DNA from: Thiothrix subterranea
GTDB taxonomy: Bacteria > Pseudomonadota > Gammaproteobacteria > Thiotrichales > Thiotrichaceae
Assembly: GCF_030930995.1 (NCBI RefSeq)
Contig: NZ_CP133217.1
Span: forward strand, 1,788,001-1,852,000
Reading direction: 5' to 3'
DNA length: 64,000 nt
Shown: piece by piece, positions 46,700 through 55,612 of the stretch
Position numbering within the stretch: the first letter of the stretch is position 1
Layout of the letters: every line of letters starts with the position of its first letter
Notes under the pieces: model-generated
What the model saw: only the letters and a program-made list of their open reading frames with translations
Told to the model about the DNA's origin: nothing
Databases searched by the model: none
Position numbers and translations under genes: made by a program

Positions 46700-47935
46700 A
46701 TGCGTCTATTGCACACTTCTGATTGGCACTTAGGTCAAGTCTTACACCATTTTGAACGTACCGTAGAACACGCTGATTTTCTGGCTTGGTTACTGAATAT
46801 TCTTGAGCAAGAACAGGTGGATGCCTTGTTGATAGCAGGGGATATTTTCGACAATGCCAATCCTTCAGCAGCTTCACAACGCCAGCTTTACCGCTTTCTG
46901 AGTGATGCACGTTTACGTATTCCGCATCTTAATATTGTTCTGATAGCAGGAAATCATGACTCTGCGGGGCGATTGGAGGCATCAGACCCATTGCTTGCGT
47001 GGTTTGATGCGGTGGTGGTCGGACAAGTTAGTCGTTTGCCAGATGGTAGTGTGGATGTGGCGCGTTTGGTTGTTCCGCTGAAAGACCGTACAGGGAAGGT
47101 GCAGGCATGGTGCTTGGTGGTTCCGTTTTTGCGCCCCTCTGATGTGCCAAAAGTGGAAACAAGTGGTGATACCTATGCCGCAGGTGTCGCAAGCCTTTAC
47201 CGACAAGCCTTTGAATATGCTTGTTCGCTGCGTCAACAGGGAGATGCCCTGGTGGCGATGGGGCATTGTCACATGACTGGTGGGGAGGTGTCAGTGGAGT
47301 CAGAACGTCGCATTGTCATTGGTAATATAGAAGCCTTGTCTGCGAATCTGTTTAACCCTGAGCTTGCTTACGTTGCGTTGGGGCATTTACACCTTGCTCA
47401 AAAAGTAGGTGGTCATGAACACATTCGCTACAGTGGCAGCCCTCTGCCTTTATCTTTTTCCGAAATCAACTATCCTCATCAGGTTTTGCGGGTAGATATT
47501 GTTGGCGAGAAATTGGTATCGATACAGCCTATTCCTGTGCCAAGAGCTATTGAGTTATTACGTATTCCTGCTAAACCAATGCCGTTGATACTGGTTGAAG
47601 GCATCCTTGCTCAACTGAGTTTGCCTCAGGTAGCGGAGAGTCGTTGGCCTTATTTGACAGTGCGGGTTCTGTTGGAAGCACCCGAACCTAATTTACGCGC
47701 TCGTATCGAGGTGGCGTTGCAAGGTAAACCAGTACGTTTAGCAAAAATCGAAATTACTACACCTTCTTCTAATGTTCCAGATGTTAGCCCCGACTTGTCA
47801 TTGGACGCTTTGAATGCCTTAACTCCAGAGGACATTTTTCAGCAGATTTACCGACAAAAATACGCTAGTGAGTTACCGGAAACCTTACAGCTTGCTTTTG
47901 CTGAATTACTTGCTCATACGGAGATGCAAGCATGA
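46700..47935 (+). CDS. sbcD: Exonuclease subunit SbcD
   Basis: SbcD is the Mre11-type nuclease subunit of the SbcCD complex, which cuts hairpins and blocked DNA ends. The 411-residue protein has the metallophosphatase motifs DWHLGQ, GDIFDNA, GNHDS, GHCH and GHLH, and a C-terminal SbcD capping region. ATG 46700 gives the canonical start MRLLHTSDWHLG; TTG 46694 in frame is closer to GGAA. It overlaps sbcC by four bases (ATGA). Confidence 0.95.
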   Translation: MRLLHTSDWHLGQVLHHFERTVEHADFLAWLLNILEQEQVDALLIAGDIFDNANPSAASQRQLYRFLSDARLRIPHLNIVLIAGNHDSAGRLEASDPLLAWFDAVVVGQVSRLPDGSVDVARLVVPLKDRTGKVQAWCLVVPFLRPSDVPKVETSGDTYAAGVASLYRQAFEYACSLRQQGDALVAMGHCHMTGGEVSVESERRIVIGNIEALSANLFNPELAYVALGHLHLAQKVGGHEHIRYSGSPLPLSFSEINYPHQVLRVDIVGEKLVSIQPIPVPRAIELLRIPAKPMPLILVEGILAQLSLPQVAESRWPYLTVRVLLEAPEPNLRARIEVALQGKPVRLAKIEITTPSSNVPDVSPDLSLDALNALTPEDIFQQIYRQKYASELPETLQLAFAELLAHTEMQA

Positions 47936-50900
47936 AAATTCTGGCTATTCGTGGAAAGAATTTGGCGTCGCTAGCTCGTGAATTTGCAGTGGATTTTTGT
48001 TCTGAACCACTGGCATCTAGCGGTATTTTTGCAATTACAGGCCCAACGGGAGCGGGTAAAAGCACCTTATTGGATGCTTTGTGTTTAGCCTTATACGACA
48101 ACACGCCACGTCTACTACACGCCAATGCTAGAAATAGCAATTTGCCAGATGTGGTGGGCGAATCCATTGCATCACGTGATCCTCGCACTATTTTGCGGCG
48201 CGGTGCCGGTGATGGTTTTGCGGAAGTTGATTTTCTTGGTAATGATCGAGTCGCTTACCGTTCCAGATGGAGTGTGCGCCGCGCTCGCGGAAGAGCCGAT
48301 GGTAAGTTGCAAGCGGTAGAAATGACGTTATTGCGTTTGCCCGATTTGACACCTGTTAGTGGTAAGCTAAAAACTGAGGTGTTGCCCGCTGTTGAAGTAC
48401 GCATTGGGTTGACTTTTCCTCAGTTTACCCGTGCGGTATTACTGGCGCAAAACGAATTTGCGGCGTTTCTCAAAGCCCCAGATGATGAACGTGCTGAATT
48501 ACTGGAAACGTTGACAGGTACGGATCAATTTAGCCAGCTTTCAGTAAATGCTTATCAACGGGCAAAGCAAGAAAGTGAATTTAAACAACGTTTACACGCT
48601 AAGCTGGGTGATCTTAAACCGCTGGATGTTGATGAACGGTTGACGCTTGAATCTGAGCGTGATGTTATTCGTTTGGAAAATCAGCAACACATTCAGCAGC
48701 ATGACCATATTAATGCGCAGTTACGTTGGCATGAAACATGGAAGCAGCTCAAACAGGCTGAAGATAGTGCTAGAGCCGCATTGGAATATGCGCTATCTGA
48801 TAAAGAATCCGCAGCAGAGCGTGAATTGCACTTTCAAGGTGTCGAAGCAGTTCAGTTATTGCGCCCTCAATTGGATGAACTTGATCGTGCGAGTCGTGCA
48901 TGGGAAATCAGCCAAGTTGATGTTATCCGGTTTAAAGGCGAGTGGGAGCAAGCGGTTGTTGCACTGACACAGGCTGAGGCTGATTTAACACGTGCTGAAC
49001 TGCATTATCAACAAGCAGAACAAGCACAAGCGCTTGCCCAGCCTCATTTGCAACAGGCGAAGACGCTCGATACGTTGATTGCTGCCAGCCTGCCTGACCT
49101 TGAGCAGGCGAAACAAGTGCTTGAGCATTGTAGTGCTGATTGGGAAAGCAGATGTTTAGCTGTTATTAAATGCCAAGGGGAGTTGGAAAATGCCACAGCA
49201 GCCCTGAAACAAGCCACCATTGAGTTGCAACAAGCCGAGCAACGGCAACAACAAGCAGAACAAGCACAAGCGCTTGCCCAGCCTCATTTGCAACAGGCGA
49301 AGACGCTCGATACGTTGATTGCTGCCAGCCTGCCTGACCTTGAGCAAGCAACACAAGTACTTAAGCATTGCAGTGCTGATTGGGAAAGCAGATGTTTAGC
49401 TGTTACCAAATACGAAGGGGAGTTAGAAAATGCCACAGCAATCCTGAAACAAGCCAGTATTGAATTGCAACAAGCCGAGCAACGGCAACAACAAGCAGAC
49501 CAAGCACAAGCGTTTGCCCAGCCCTTTCTACAACAAGCAAAGACGCTTGATGCATTGATTGCTGCCAGCCTGCCTGACCTTGAGCAAGCGAAACAAGTAC
49601 TTGAGCATTGCCGTGCTGATTGGGAAAGCAGGTGTTTAGCTGTTACCAAATGTCAAGGGGAGTTGGAAAATGCCACAGCAGCCCTGAAACAAGCCACCAT
49701 TGAGTTGCAACAAGCCGAGCAACGGCAACAACAAGCAGAACAAACGCAGGCACTTGCGCAGCCCCTTCTACAACAAGCAAAGACGCTTGATGCATTGATT
49801 GCTGCCAGCTTGCCTGATCTTGAACAAGCGCAACAGGCATTTGATGATGCACACATCGTAAGTACGCAAGTTCAGCAAGCCTTACAATTGCAACAAATTG
49901 CTCTCCAGCAAACGGTAGTGGAACTTGCCAAAACAAATGCATGGTTGGTAGATAATTCGCATTTAGTATTATTGGGCAAGGATTGGGGGCGCTGGGATAC
50001 TTTATTCACCCAAGCAGCTAACATTCAGCATTCATTGCTTAGTAATAAAAGACAGTTGAGATTGTCGCAGGGTGTGCTGCAACGAACTCGTGAAGCTGCT
50101 AATGCGGCACAATTGCGTCAGACCAATAGCAATGTGAGTTTGGAGCAAGCTCAAGAGGCTCTTGATACTGCGAGTGCAGGGTATAATCAATTTAATGCAC
50201 CCGATTTAGTTACGCGCAAGCAGTTGCATCAACGACAGTACAACCAAATCATCGACACCATTCAGTGTTGGAAAAAACTTGATGAAATCACGCGCAATCG
50301 CGCATTAATGACTGAACAACTACAAAAATTAACAGAAACGCGTGTTGCTACTGAAGCGTTGCATAGTGTTGCGGTCGCGCAGCAACCTGCTGTAGAGCAG
50401 GTGTTGCTACAAGCTGAGCGTTCACTGCGCTTGGCTGAATTGGCTTGTCATGGAAATGTTGAAAGTTTGCGCGCCGTTTTGACGCCGGATGCACCTTGTC
50501 CGGTTTGTGGTGCAACCGAACACCCTTATGTGCAAATGAATCCGCATTTTGATGCGCTACTAGAAAATTTGCGCAGCGATGCAACCCGTTGTCGCCATGA
50601 GCGTGATATTGTACAGGCACAGTTGTCGAAATATCAGGTGCAATTAGCGTCTATTCAAGCAGATCACATGCTCCGTACTGAGGCGTTAATAGCGTTGGAT
50701 CGTGAAATTGAAATTCAGGATTCTGATTGGAATAATCGCGAGCTTGTTCGAGTCGCCACTCAAAATCAAGATACGGATCGAGATTGGTTCAAATGGCTGA
50801 ACACCAATAAAAGTCTTACAGAACAAACTTTGGCAACGTTATTTGAGCAAGAAGAAGCTTTGCATATTGCCGCCCAACAGCGTGATGCTGCTCAACAGGT

Positions 50901-53097
50901 CGTCAACAAAGCCAATGATGAGCATGGTAAAGCTAAAAATTTACTCAATGAAGCGTTACAGGCGCGGCAACAGGCGGAACATGCCTACGATGCGTTATCA
51001 AGCACTGTCGCGGAGCAAGAAAAACAGTGTGAAGAACGTCTAGCTGCATTGGATGCTGCATTTTCCAATACTGATTGGAGAATGGATTGGATGCTTGATG
51101 CTCAGGCATTTTATTGCGCCCGCCAAGTGGAGGCGTCAGATTGGCAAGAGCAGCAACAAGCGGCGAGTAGGCTAAATGTGGAGATCGGAACACTAGAAAT
51201 AAAAAGCAATGCGTTGGCAGCAGAATCTGCGCAATCTACGACGTTGCTTGCACAAGCACGTAGCCGTTTCGATGCGCTTACGCTGGAATTACAAACCAAA
51301 CAAACTGAGCGTCAGCAATTATTTGATGGAAGGGCGGCGGCCGAAGTAGAAGTAGAATTGAGTCGTGAACTGGAGGATGCACAACGAATCCATCAGCTAA
51401 AACGCGCTTCTCACGGGCATACCAGTCATACCCATTTGCAAGCTCAGGCGAATTTTCAGCAAGCGCATGTGCTAACTGAAAATACGCAGGCATTGCTTGC
51501 ACAAGCACGTAGCCGTTTCGATGCGCTCACACTGGAATTACAAACCAAGCAAACTGAGCGTCAGCAATTATTTGATGGAAGGGCAGCGGCAGAAGTAGAA
51601 GCAGAATTTAATCATGAACTGAGGGATGCACAACAAGTCCATCAGCTAAAACGTGTTTCTCACGGGCAAGCTAGTCACACACATTTGCAAGCTGAGGCGA
51701 ATTTGCAGCAAGCCCATGTGTTAACTGAAAGTACACAGGCATTGCTTGCACAAGCACGTAGCCGTTTCGATGCGCTTACGTTGGAATTACAAACCAAGCA
51801 AACCGAGAGTCAGCAATTATTTGATGGAAGGGCAGCGGTCGAAGTAGAAGTAGAATTGAGTCGTGAACTGGAGGATGCACAACGAATCCATCAGCTAAAA
51901 CGCGCTTCTCACGGGCATACCAGTCATACCCATTTGCAAGCTCAGGCGAATTTTCAGCAAGCGCATGTGCTAACTGAAAATACGCAGGCATTGCTTGCAC
52001 AAGCACGTAGCCGTTTCGATGCGCTTACACTGGAATTACAAACCAAGCAAACTGAGCGTCAGCAACTGTTTGAGGGGAGGGCTGTGGAGGCAGTTGAGTT
52101 AGCGTTAAGCAGCAACATTTCTTCTACTCGTCAAGCGTTCAGTAAGCAGCAGGCGTTCCATCAGCAACTTAGTCACACACAGACGCAAGCTATTACCCAT
52201 TTGCAACAAGCTCAGATTTTGTCTGACAAGCGGCAATCTGCCCACACTTTAGCAACGAAAGCACTTAGCGAAAGGGATATTCCCAGATTACGTGTTTTGT
52301 TGGCACATGATATGGATTGGATACGCAATGAACGCGAATTTTTTCAACAGTTGAAAACCAACATCACTAATTGCCAGAGTGTGTTAGTTGACCGTTCTGC
52401 TGCGTTGGCTACGCATCAGGTTAAACGGGTAGGTTTGGAGAGTGCTGACGAACTCACAGCGCTTTCGGCACAAGCTCAAACAAATATTGAACGTACTAAA
52501 ATGCTGTTGGCGACCAAGGAACTTGATTTGCGCCGAGATGATGAGTGCCGTCAGCAAGCAGTTAACGTGTTGACGGCAATTGCTCAGCACGAAGTTCATG
52601 CTAAAGTTTGGGAACAACTCAATGAGCTGATTGGCTCAGCCGATGGCAAGAAATTTCGCAATTTTGCTCAGCAATTCAGTCTCGATGTGTTATTAGGATA
52701 TGCTAACCGGCATCTGGTTGAGTTGTCACGTCGTTACGTTCTCAAACGCGTCAAGAATAGCTTAGCTTTGCTAGTGGTGGATCAGGATCTTGGGGATGAG
52801 TATCGCTCAGTGCATTCGTTATCTGGCGGTGAGTCCTTTTTGGTGTCGTTGGCCTTGGCTTTGGGATTGGCATCGCTCTCTTCTCAACGTGTCAGGGTGG
52901 AATCATTATTTATTGACGAAGGGTTTGGCAGTCTGGATGCTGATTCCCTGAGAGTGGCAATGGATGCACTCGACAACTTGCAAGCTCAGGGGCGTAAAGT
53001 TGGCGTCATTTCCCACGTACAGGAAATGACTGAACGAATCGGGGTACAGGTGCAAGTCAAGCGTTTATCAGGAGGACAGAGTTGCTTAGTGATTTAG
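47932..53097 (+). CDS. sbcC: Giant SbcC (Rad50-like) ATPase with expanded coiled coil
   Basis: SbcC is the SMC/Rad50-type ATPase that tethers and positions DNA for SbcD. At 1,721 residues it is far longer than the usual 1,000-1,250. The head halves are intact: Walker A GPTGAGKST near residue 40, and at the C-terminus SLSGGESFLVSLALALG with Walker B FIDEGFGSLD. The zinc hook CPVC is at residues 856-859, nearly the exact middle. The extra length comes from tandem repeats, 80 residues each at about 364-637 and 83 residues each at about 1105-1436. These lie at similar distances either side of the hook and so face each other in the folded antiparallel coil. The frame is open throughout. Confidence 0.95.
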   Translation: MKILAIRGKNLASLAREFAVDFCSEPLASSGIFAITGPTGAGKSTLLDALCLALYDNTPRLLHANARNSNLPDVVGESIASRDPRTILRRGAGDGFAEVDFLGNDRVAYRSRWSVRRARGRADGKLQAVEMTLLRLPDLTPVSGKLKTEVLPAVEVRIGLTFPQFTRAVLLAQNEFAAFLKAPDDERAELLETLTGTDQFSQLSVNAYQRAKQESEFKQRLHAKLGDLKPLDVDERLTLESERDVIRLENQQHIQQHDHINAQLRWHETWKQLKQAEDSARAALEYALSDKESAAERELHFQGVEAVQLLRPQLDELDRASRAWEISQVDVIRFKGEWEQAVVALTQAEADLTRAELHYQQAEQAQALAQPHLQQAKTLDTLIAASLPDLEQAKQVLEHCSADWESRCLAVIKCQGELENATAALKQATIELQQAEQRQQQAEQAQALAQPHLQQAKTLDTLIAASLPDLEQATQVLKHCSADWESRCLAVTKYEGELENATAILKQASIELQQAEQRQQQADQAQAFAQPFLQQAKTLDALIAASLPDLEQAKQVLEHCRADWESRCLAVTKCQGELENATAALKQATIELQQAEQRQQQAEQTQALAQPLLQQAKTLDALIAASLPDLEQAQQAFDDAHIVSTQVQQALQLQQIALQQTVVELAKTNAWLVDNSHLVLLGKDWGRWDTLFTQAANIQHSLLSNKRQLRLSQGVLQRTREAANAAQLRQTNSNVSLEQAQEALDTASAGYNQFNAPDLVTRKQLHQRQYNQIIDTIQCWKKLDEITRNRALMTEQLQKLTETRVATEALHSVAVAQQPAVEQVLLQAERSLRLAELACHGNVESLRAVLTPDAPCPVCGATEHPYVQMNPHFDALLENLRSDATRCRHERDIVQAQLSKYQVQLASIQADHMLRTEALIALDREIEIQDSDWNNRELVRVATQNQDTDRDWFKWLNTNKSLTEQTLATLFEQEEALHIAAQQRDAAQQVVNKANDEHGKAKNLLNEALQARQQAEHAYDALSSTVAEQEKQCEERLAALDAAFSNTDWRMDWMLDAQAFYCARQVEASDWQEQQQAASRLNVEIGTLEIKSNALAAESAQSTTLLAQARSRFDALTLELQTKQTERQQLFDGRAAAEVEVELSRELEDAQRIHQLKRASHGHTSHTHLQAQANFQQAHVLTENTQALLAQARSRFDALTLELQTKQTERQQLFDGRAAAEVEAEFNHELRDAQQVHQLKRVSHGQASHTHLQAEANLQQAHVLTESTQALLAQARSRFDALTLELQTKQTESQQLFDGRAAVEVEVELSRELEDAQRIHQLKRASHGHTSHTHLQAQANFQQAHVLTENTQALLAQARSRFDALTLELQTKQTERQQLFEGRAVEAVELALSSNISSTRQAFSKQQAFHQQLSHTQTQAITHLQQAQILSDKRQSAHTLATKALSERDIPRLRVLLAHDMDWIRNEREFFQQLKTNITNCQSVLVDRSAALATHQVKRVGLESADELTALSAQAQTNIERTKMLLATKELDLRRDDECRQQAVNVLTAIAQHEVHAKVWEQLNELIGSADGKKFRNFAQQFSLDVLLGYANRHLVELSRRYVLKRVKNSLALLVVDQDLGDEYRSVHSLSGGESFLVSLALALGLASLSSQRVRVESLFIDEGFGSLDADSLRVAMDALDNLQAQGRKVGVISHVQEMTERIGVQVQVKRLSGGQSCLVI
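49021..49840 (+). repeat. 240-bp tandem repeat in the N-terminal arm of sbcC
   Basis: About 3.4 copies with an exact period of 240 bp (80 codons); units start at 49021, 49261, 49501 and 49741, the last partial. Each encodes a Gln/Ala/Leu-rich helical segment with AQPxLQQAKTLD, LIAASLPDLEQA, HCxADWESRCLAV and ATIELQQAEQRQQQ. DNA identity between units is high by eye, indicating recent amplification or gene conversion. Confidence 0.93.
51244..52239 (+). repeat. 249-bp tandem repeat in the C-terminal arm of sbcC
   Basis: Units with a period of exactly 249 bp (83 codons) start at 51244, 51493, 51742 and 51991; the fourth diverges after about 90 bp. Each encodes LLAQARSRFDALTLELQTKQ, then QQLFDGRAA and HQLKRxSHG. 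The first and third units are almost identical, while the second differs, giving an A-B-A'-C pattern that suggests a two-unit duplication. Confidence 0.93.
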
Positions 53098-53153
53098 CTT
53101 GGCTGTTCAAGTAGCATAAAATGCAATAAGCTTGGATTCCATTTCACAGGCGC

Positions 53154-54773
53154 TTAACGCAACATTTGGAGCAGCGCCCGATACTTGGGCGTTTCTCCAG
53201 CCGCTTGATTAATATGCTCTTTCACCCCCCAACTGCCGTAAGCCTGATAGGTGCGCGGTGCTGAAAACGCCACAAACAAGCTATTTCCGGTAATTTTCTG
53301 CCAGCCCTCCAGAAACTCGACGTACAACGCTTCCATTGGTTGCGCCCGGTTTGCACCGATGTATTGCGGGTTGGGGAAGTCGCGGATGGAATGGGATTTA
53401 CGATCTACTAAATGCTGCCCGCCCTCGTAAGCAATCAGTTTCACGCCGTATTGTTTGGCAAGATCGGCCTGCTTTTGCACCATCGTCAGCACGTTTTGAA
53501 TGGAATAAGCATTGCGGTCGTCTTTTAACAGTTTAAAGACATCTTCGGTGCTGCGCACTTCGGCTTGCTGGCGTTCGTGAACGTAGAAATACGGGGCAAT
53601 CGCAAATGCATCAATGTGGCGGTGCGCTTGGTTATAACTGAGCAATATTTCACTTAAACGGGGATTTGCCGACCAACCGCTCAGCACGCGCACCAAGCGC
53701 TTGGTGTTACCGAAGGCTTGTTCCCACAGCCGGAACACTTCTAGCGAACGTTTGACGTAATACTTGTGACCGGCTTGCGGCGGGTCGGTGTCGAGTTTTT
53801 GTTGCAGCCCCATTTGCTTGGTGTAATGCGCTTGGGTAAAAGCTGGGTTCCACGCTTCATTGGTGTATTCCACGTAGGCTTTTAAGTGGGGGCGCAGGTG
53901 TTGTTGCACATACTCAGCGTATTGGCGCACGAGGTCATCATTCGCCGCGTGGGGAATGTTGAACCACGCATCGGCATTCAGGCGATTCGCTAACGCAACC
54001 ATGATTTCCAGTGGTGCGCCGCGTTTGCCTTCTGCCCCTGCCCAAGTGGCTTGGCTGAGGCGTGGCATTTGTTCCCACTGGCTGAGCGGATTGCGGGTAA
54101 TGCCCGACATATTCATGAAGCGGATTGTTTTGAAATCACGCATAAAATTCAGATAGTCGGGATTAAACACAATGCTGTCGTAATGGCTTGTAAAATCGCG
54201 GTAGTCACCGTCACAGTGTTGCGCACTGTTAACGCGCTGGAATGGGTTGCTGGCACAAATGCCCCCCGGCAGCAGCACGCGAATATTACGCAAATAGTTA
54301 TCGGGGTTAGATTGTTGAATCGTCAGCGTGACTTTGAAAAACTGGTCAGCCCCAGCAGCAATCTGAATGAGGTCTTTGCCGGGCAAGCGTTTGATGAGTT
54401 TGGCATCATCACCATAGACCAATTCGCCTTCACCGTCGTACAACACCGTGTACTGCCCCTCTGGTAATGTACCCGCAGGCAACCAGTGCAACAGATTAGT
54501 ACCTGCTTGCCCACCATTGAGCTGTTGCGGCCAGCCGTCAGCATCGTAAACAATGTTACCATGCGTAAGCTTGGCATCTGCTTCAGCAAATGGCAGCGCC
54601 ATTTTGAATAAGTTGACGAAGGGAACGCTGGAATCGACCTGCATCACTTCGTTAGTATTCATGCCGATAGGCAAGTGAGCGGCGTGTGTTGGCAGTGTGG
54701 TAGATATGAGACAAAAAAAGCCCAAAATAATATGCCAAACAGATTTTTTTATCACGGTCACAAGCAATTCCAT
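53154..54773 (-). CDS. Secreted protein, glycoside hydrolase clan-like
   Basis: A 539-residue exported protein with a signal peptide (VWHIILGFFCLISTTLP to THAA). The N-terminal half is beta-rich and the C-terminal half looks like a TIM barrel: IRFMNMSG, AWFNIPHAANDD, the acid/base-like segment YVEYTNEAWNP, FAIAPYF and a second glutamate in IAYEGGQHLV. Paired Glu residues in this arrangement are typical of clan A glycosidases; the substrate is unknown. ATG 54773 is used, but GTG codons at 54761 and 54755 are possible and no start has a strong ribosome binding site. It is isolated between sbcC and a lytic transglycosylase. Confidence 0.6.
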   Translation of the reverse strand: MELLVTVIKKSVWHIILGFFCLISTTLPTHAAHLPIGMNTNEVMQVDSSVPFVNLFKMALPFAEADAKLTHGNIVYDADGWPQQLNGGQAGTNLLHWLPAGTLPEGQYTVLYDGEGELVYGDDAKLIKRLPGKDLIQIAAGADQFFKVTLTIQQSNPDNYLRNIRVLLPGGICASNPFQRVNSAQHCDGDYRDFTSHYDSIVFNPDYLNFMRDFKTIRFMNMSGITRNPLSQWEQMPRLSQATWAGAEGKRGAPLEIMVALANRLNADAWFNIPHAANDDLVRQYAEYVQQHLRPHLKAYVEYTNEAWNPAFTQAHYTKQMGLQQKLDTDPPQAGHKYYVKRSLEVFRLWEQAFGNTKRLVRVLSGWSANPRLSEILLSYNQAHRHIDAFAIAPYFYVHERQQAEVRSTEDVFKLLKDDRNAYSIQNVLTMVQKQADLAKQYGVKLIAYEGGQHLVDRKSHSIRDFPNPQYIGANRAQPMEALYVEFLEGWQKITGNSLFVAFSAPRTYQAYGSWGVKEHINQAAGETPKYRALLQMLR

Positions 54774-54964
54774 GCAGTGTATTAGCGTGGTGAAACTATA
54801 GCAGGATGCGTGATGTTCATCACTTCTTTGGGGTGGACTTCGCACTAGAATGCGTGGCATCAGCCATTAACGGAACTTTTGATTATCACCTTGCACTAAA
54901 AAGGAAACTTGAAGTATAAGTTTTTACTAATATACTCGGTGATGGTTTGATTTGGGGAAAACAC

Positions 54965-55612
54965 ATGAAACGTTTGAATAGTACTATTTTTGTCACCTTG
55001 TTGGGAGTTGTTGCGTTGCAGCCGACTCAGGCGTGGGCTTGTGGCACCAGTGCTAGTGCGGTTAATAAAAGAGCAGAAGCACATCAGGAATCCATCCAAA
55101 AGTATTCGGAAAAGTACGGGGTCAGCGCGGATATGGTGAAAGCCGTCATCGCCGTCGAATCGTGCTACAACAGTACGGCGTTGTCACCTAAAGGGGCGCA
55201 GGGTTTAATGCAATTGATTCCCGCGACTGCCGAACGTTTTGGGGTAGAGGATGCGTTTAACACCAGCCAAAATATTCACGGTGGCACGCGCTACTTGAGT
55301 TGGCTAATGAAACGTTATGACGGTGATTTATACAAAGCGGTTGCGGCGTACAATGCGGGCGAAGGCGCGGTCGACAAATACAAAGGCATTCCACCGTATA
55401 ACGAAACCCAGCATTATGTGCGCAAAGTATTGGCGGTGTATAACGGTTTGAGCGGGCAAGCGATTGCGTTACCCGTCGTTAATACCACCCCTCGGAAGGG
55501 TAGCAATGGTGCGACTAGCGCTACGGCTAAGCAGGTATTCCCAGCCGGAAAACCGGGGCGCTCTGGTTGGCAAGCTGCCAAAGCCAAAGCGCCGCATCTG
55601 TTCAAGCACTAA
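54965..55612 (+). CDS. Secreted lytic transglycosylase (SLT family 1)
   Basis: A 215-residue exported protein with a signal peptide (to about AWA) and one SLT domain. The catalytic Glu is in KAVIAVESCYN, followed by LSPKGAQGLMQLIPATAERFG, NIHGGTRYLSWL and AVAAYNAGEGAVDKYKGIPPY, the full set of family 1 motifs. The C-terminal 45 residues are basic and Ala/Gly-rich. It cleaves peptidoglycan glycan strands. Its stop overlaps that of convergent ppk1. Confidence 0.9.
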   Translation: MKRLNSTIFVTLLGVVALQPTQAWACGTSASAVNKRAEAHQESIQKYSEKYGVSADMVKAVIAVESCYNSTALSPKGAQGLMQLIPATAERFGVEDAFNTSQNIHGGTRYLSWLMKRYDGDLYKAVAAYNAGEGAVDKYKGIPPYNETQHYVRKVLAVYNGLSGQAIALPVVNTTPRKGSNGATSATAKQVFPAGKPGRSGWQAAKAKAPHLFKH

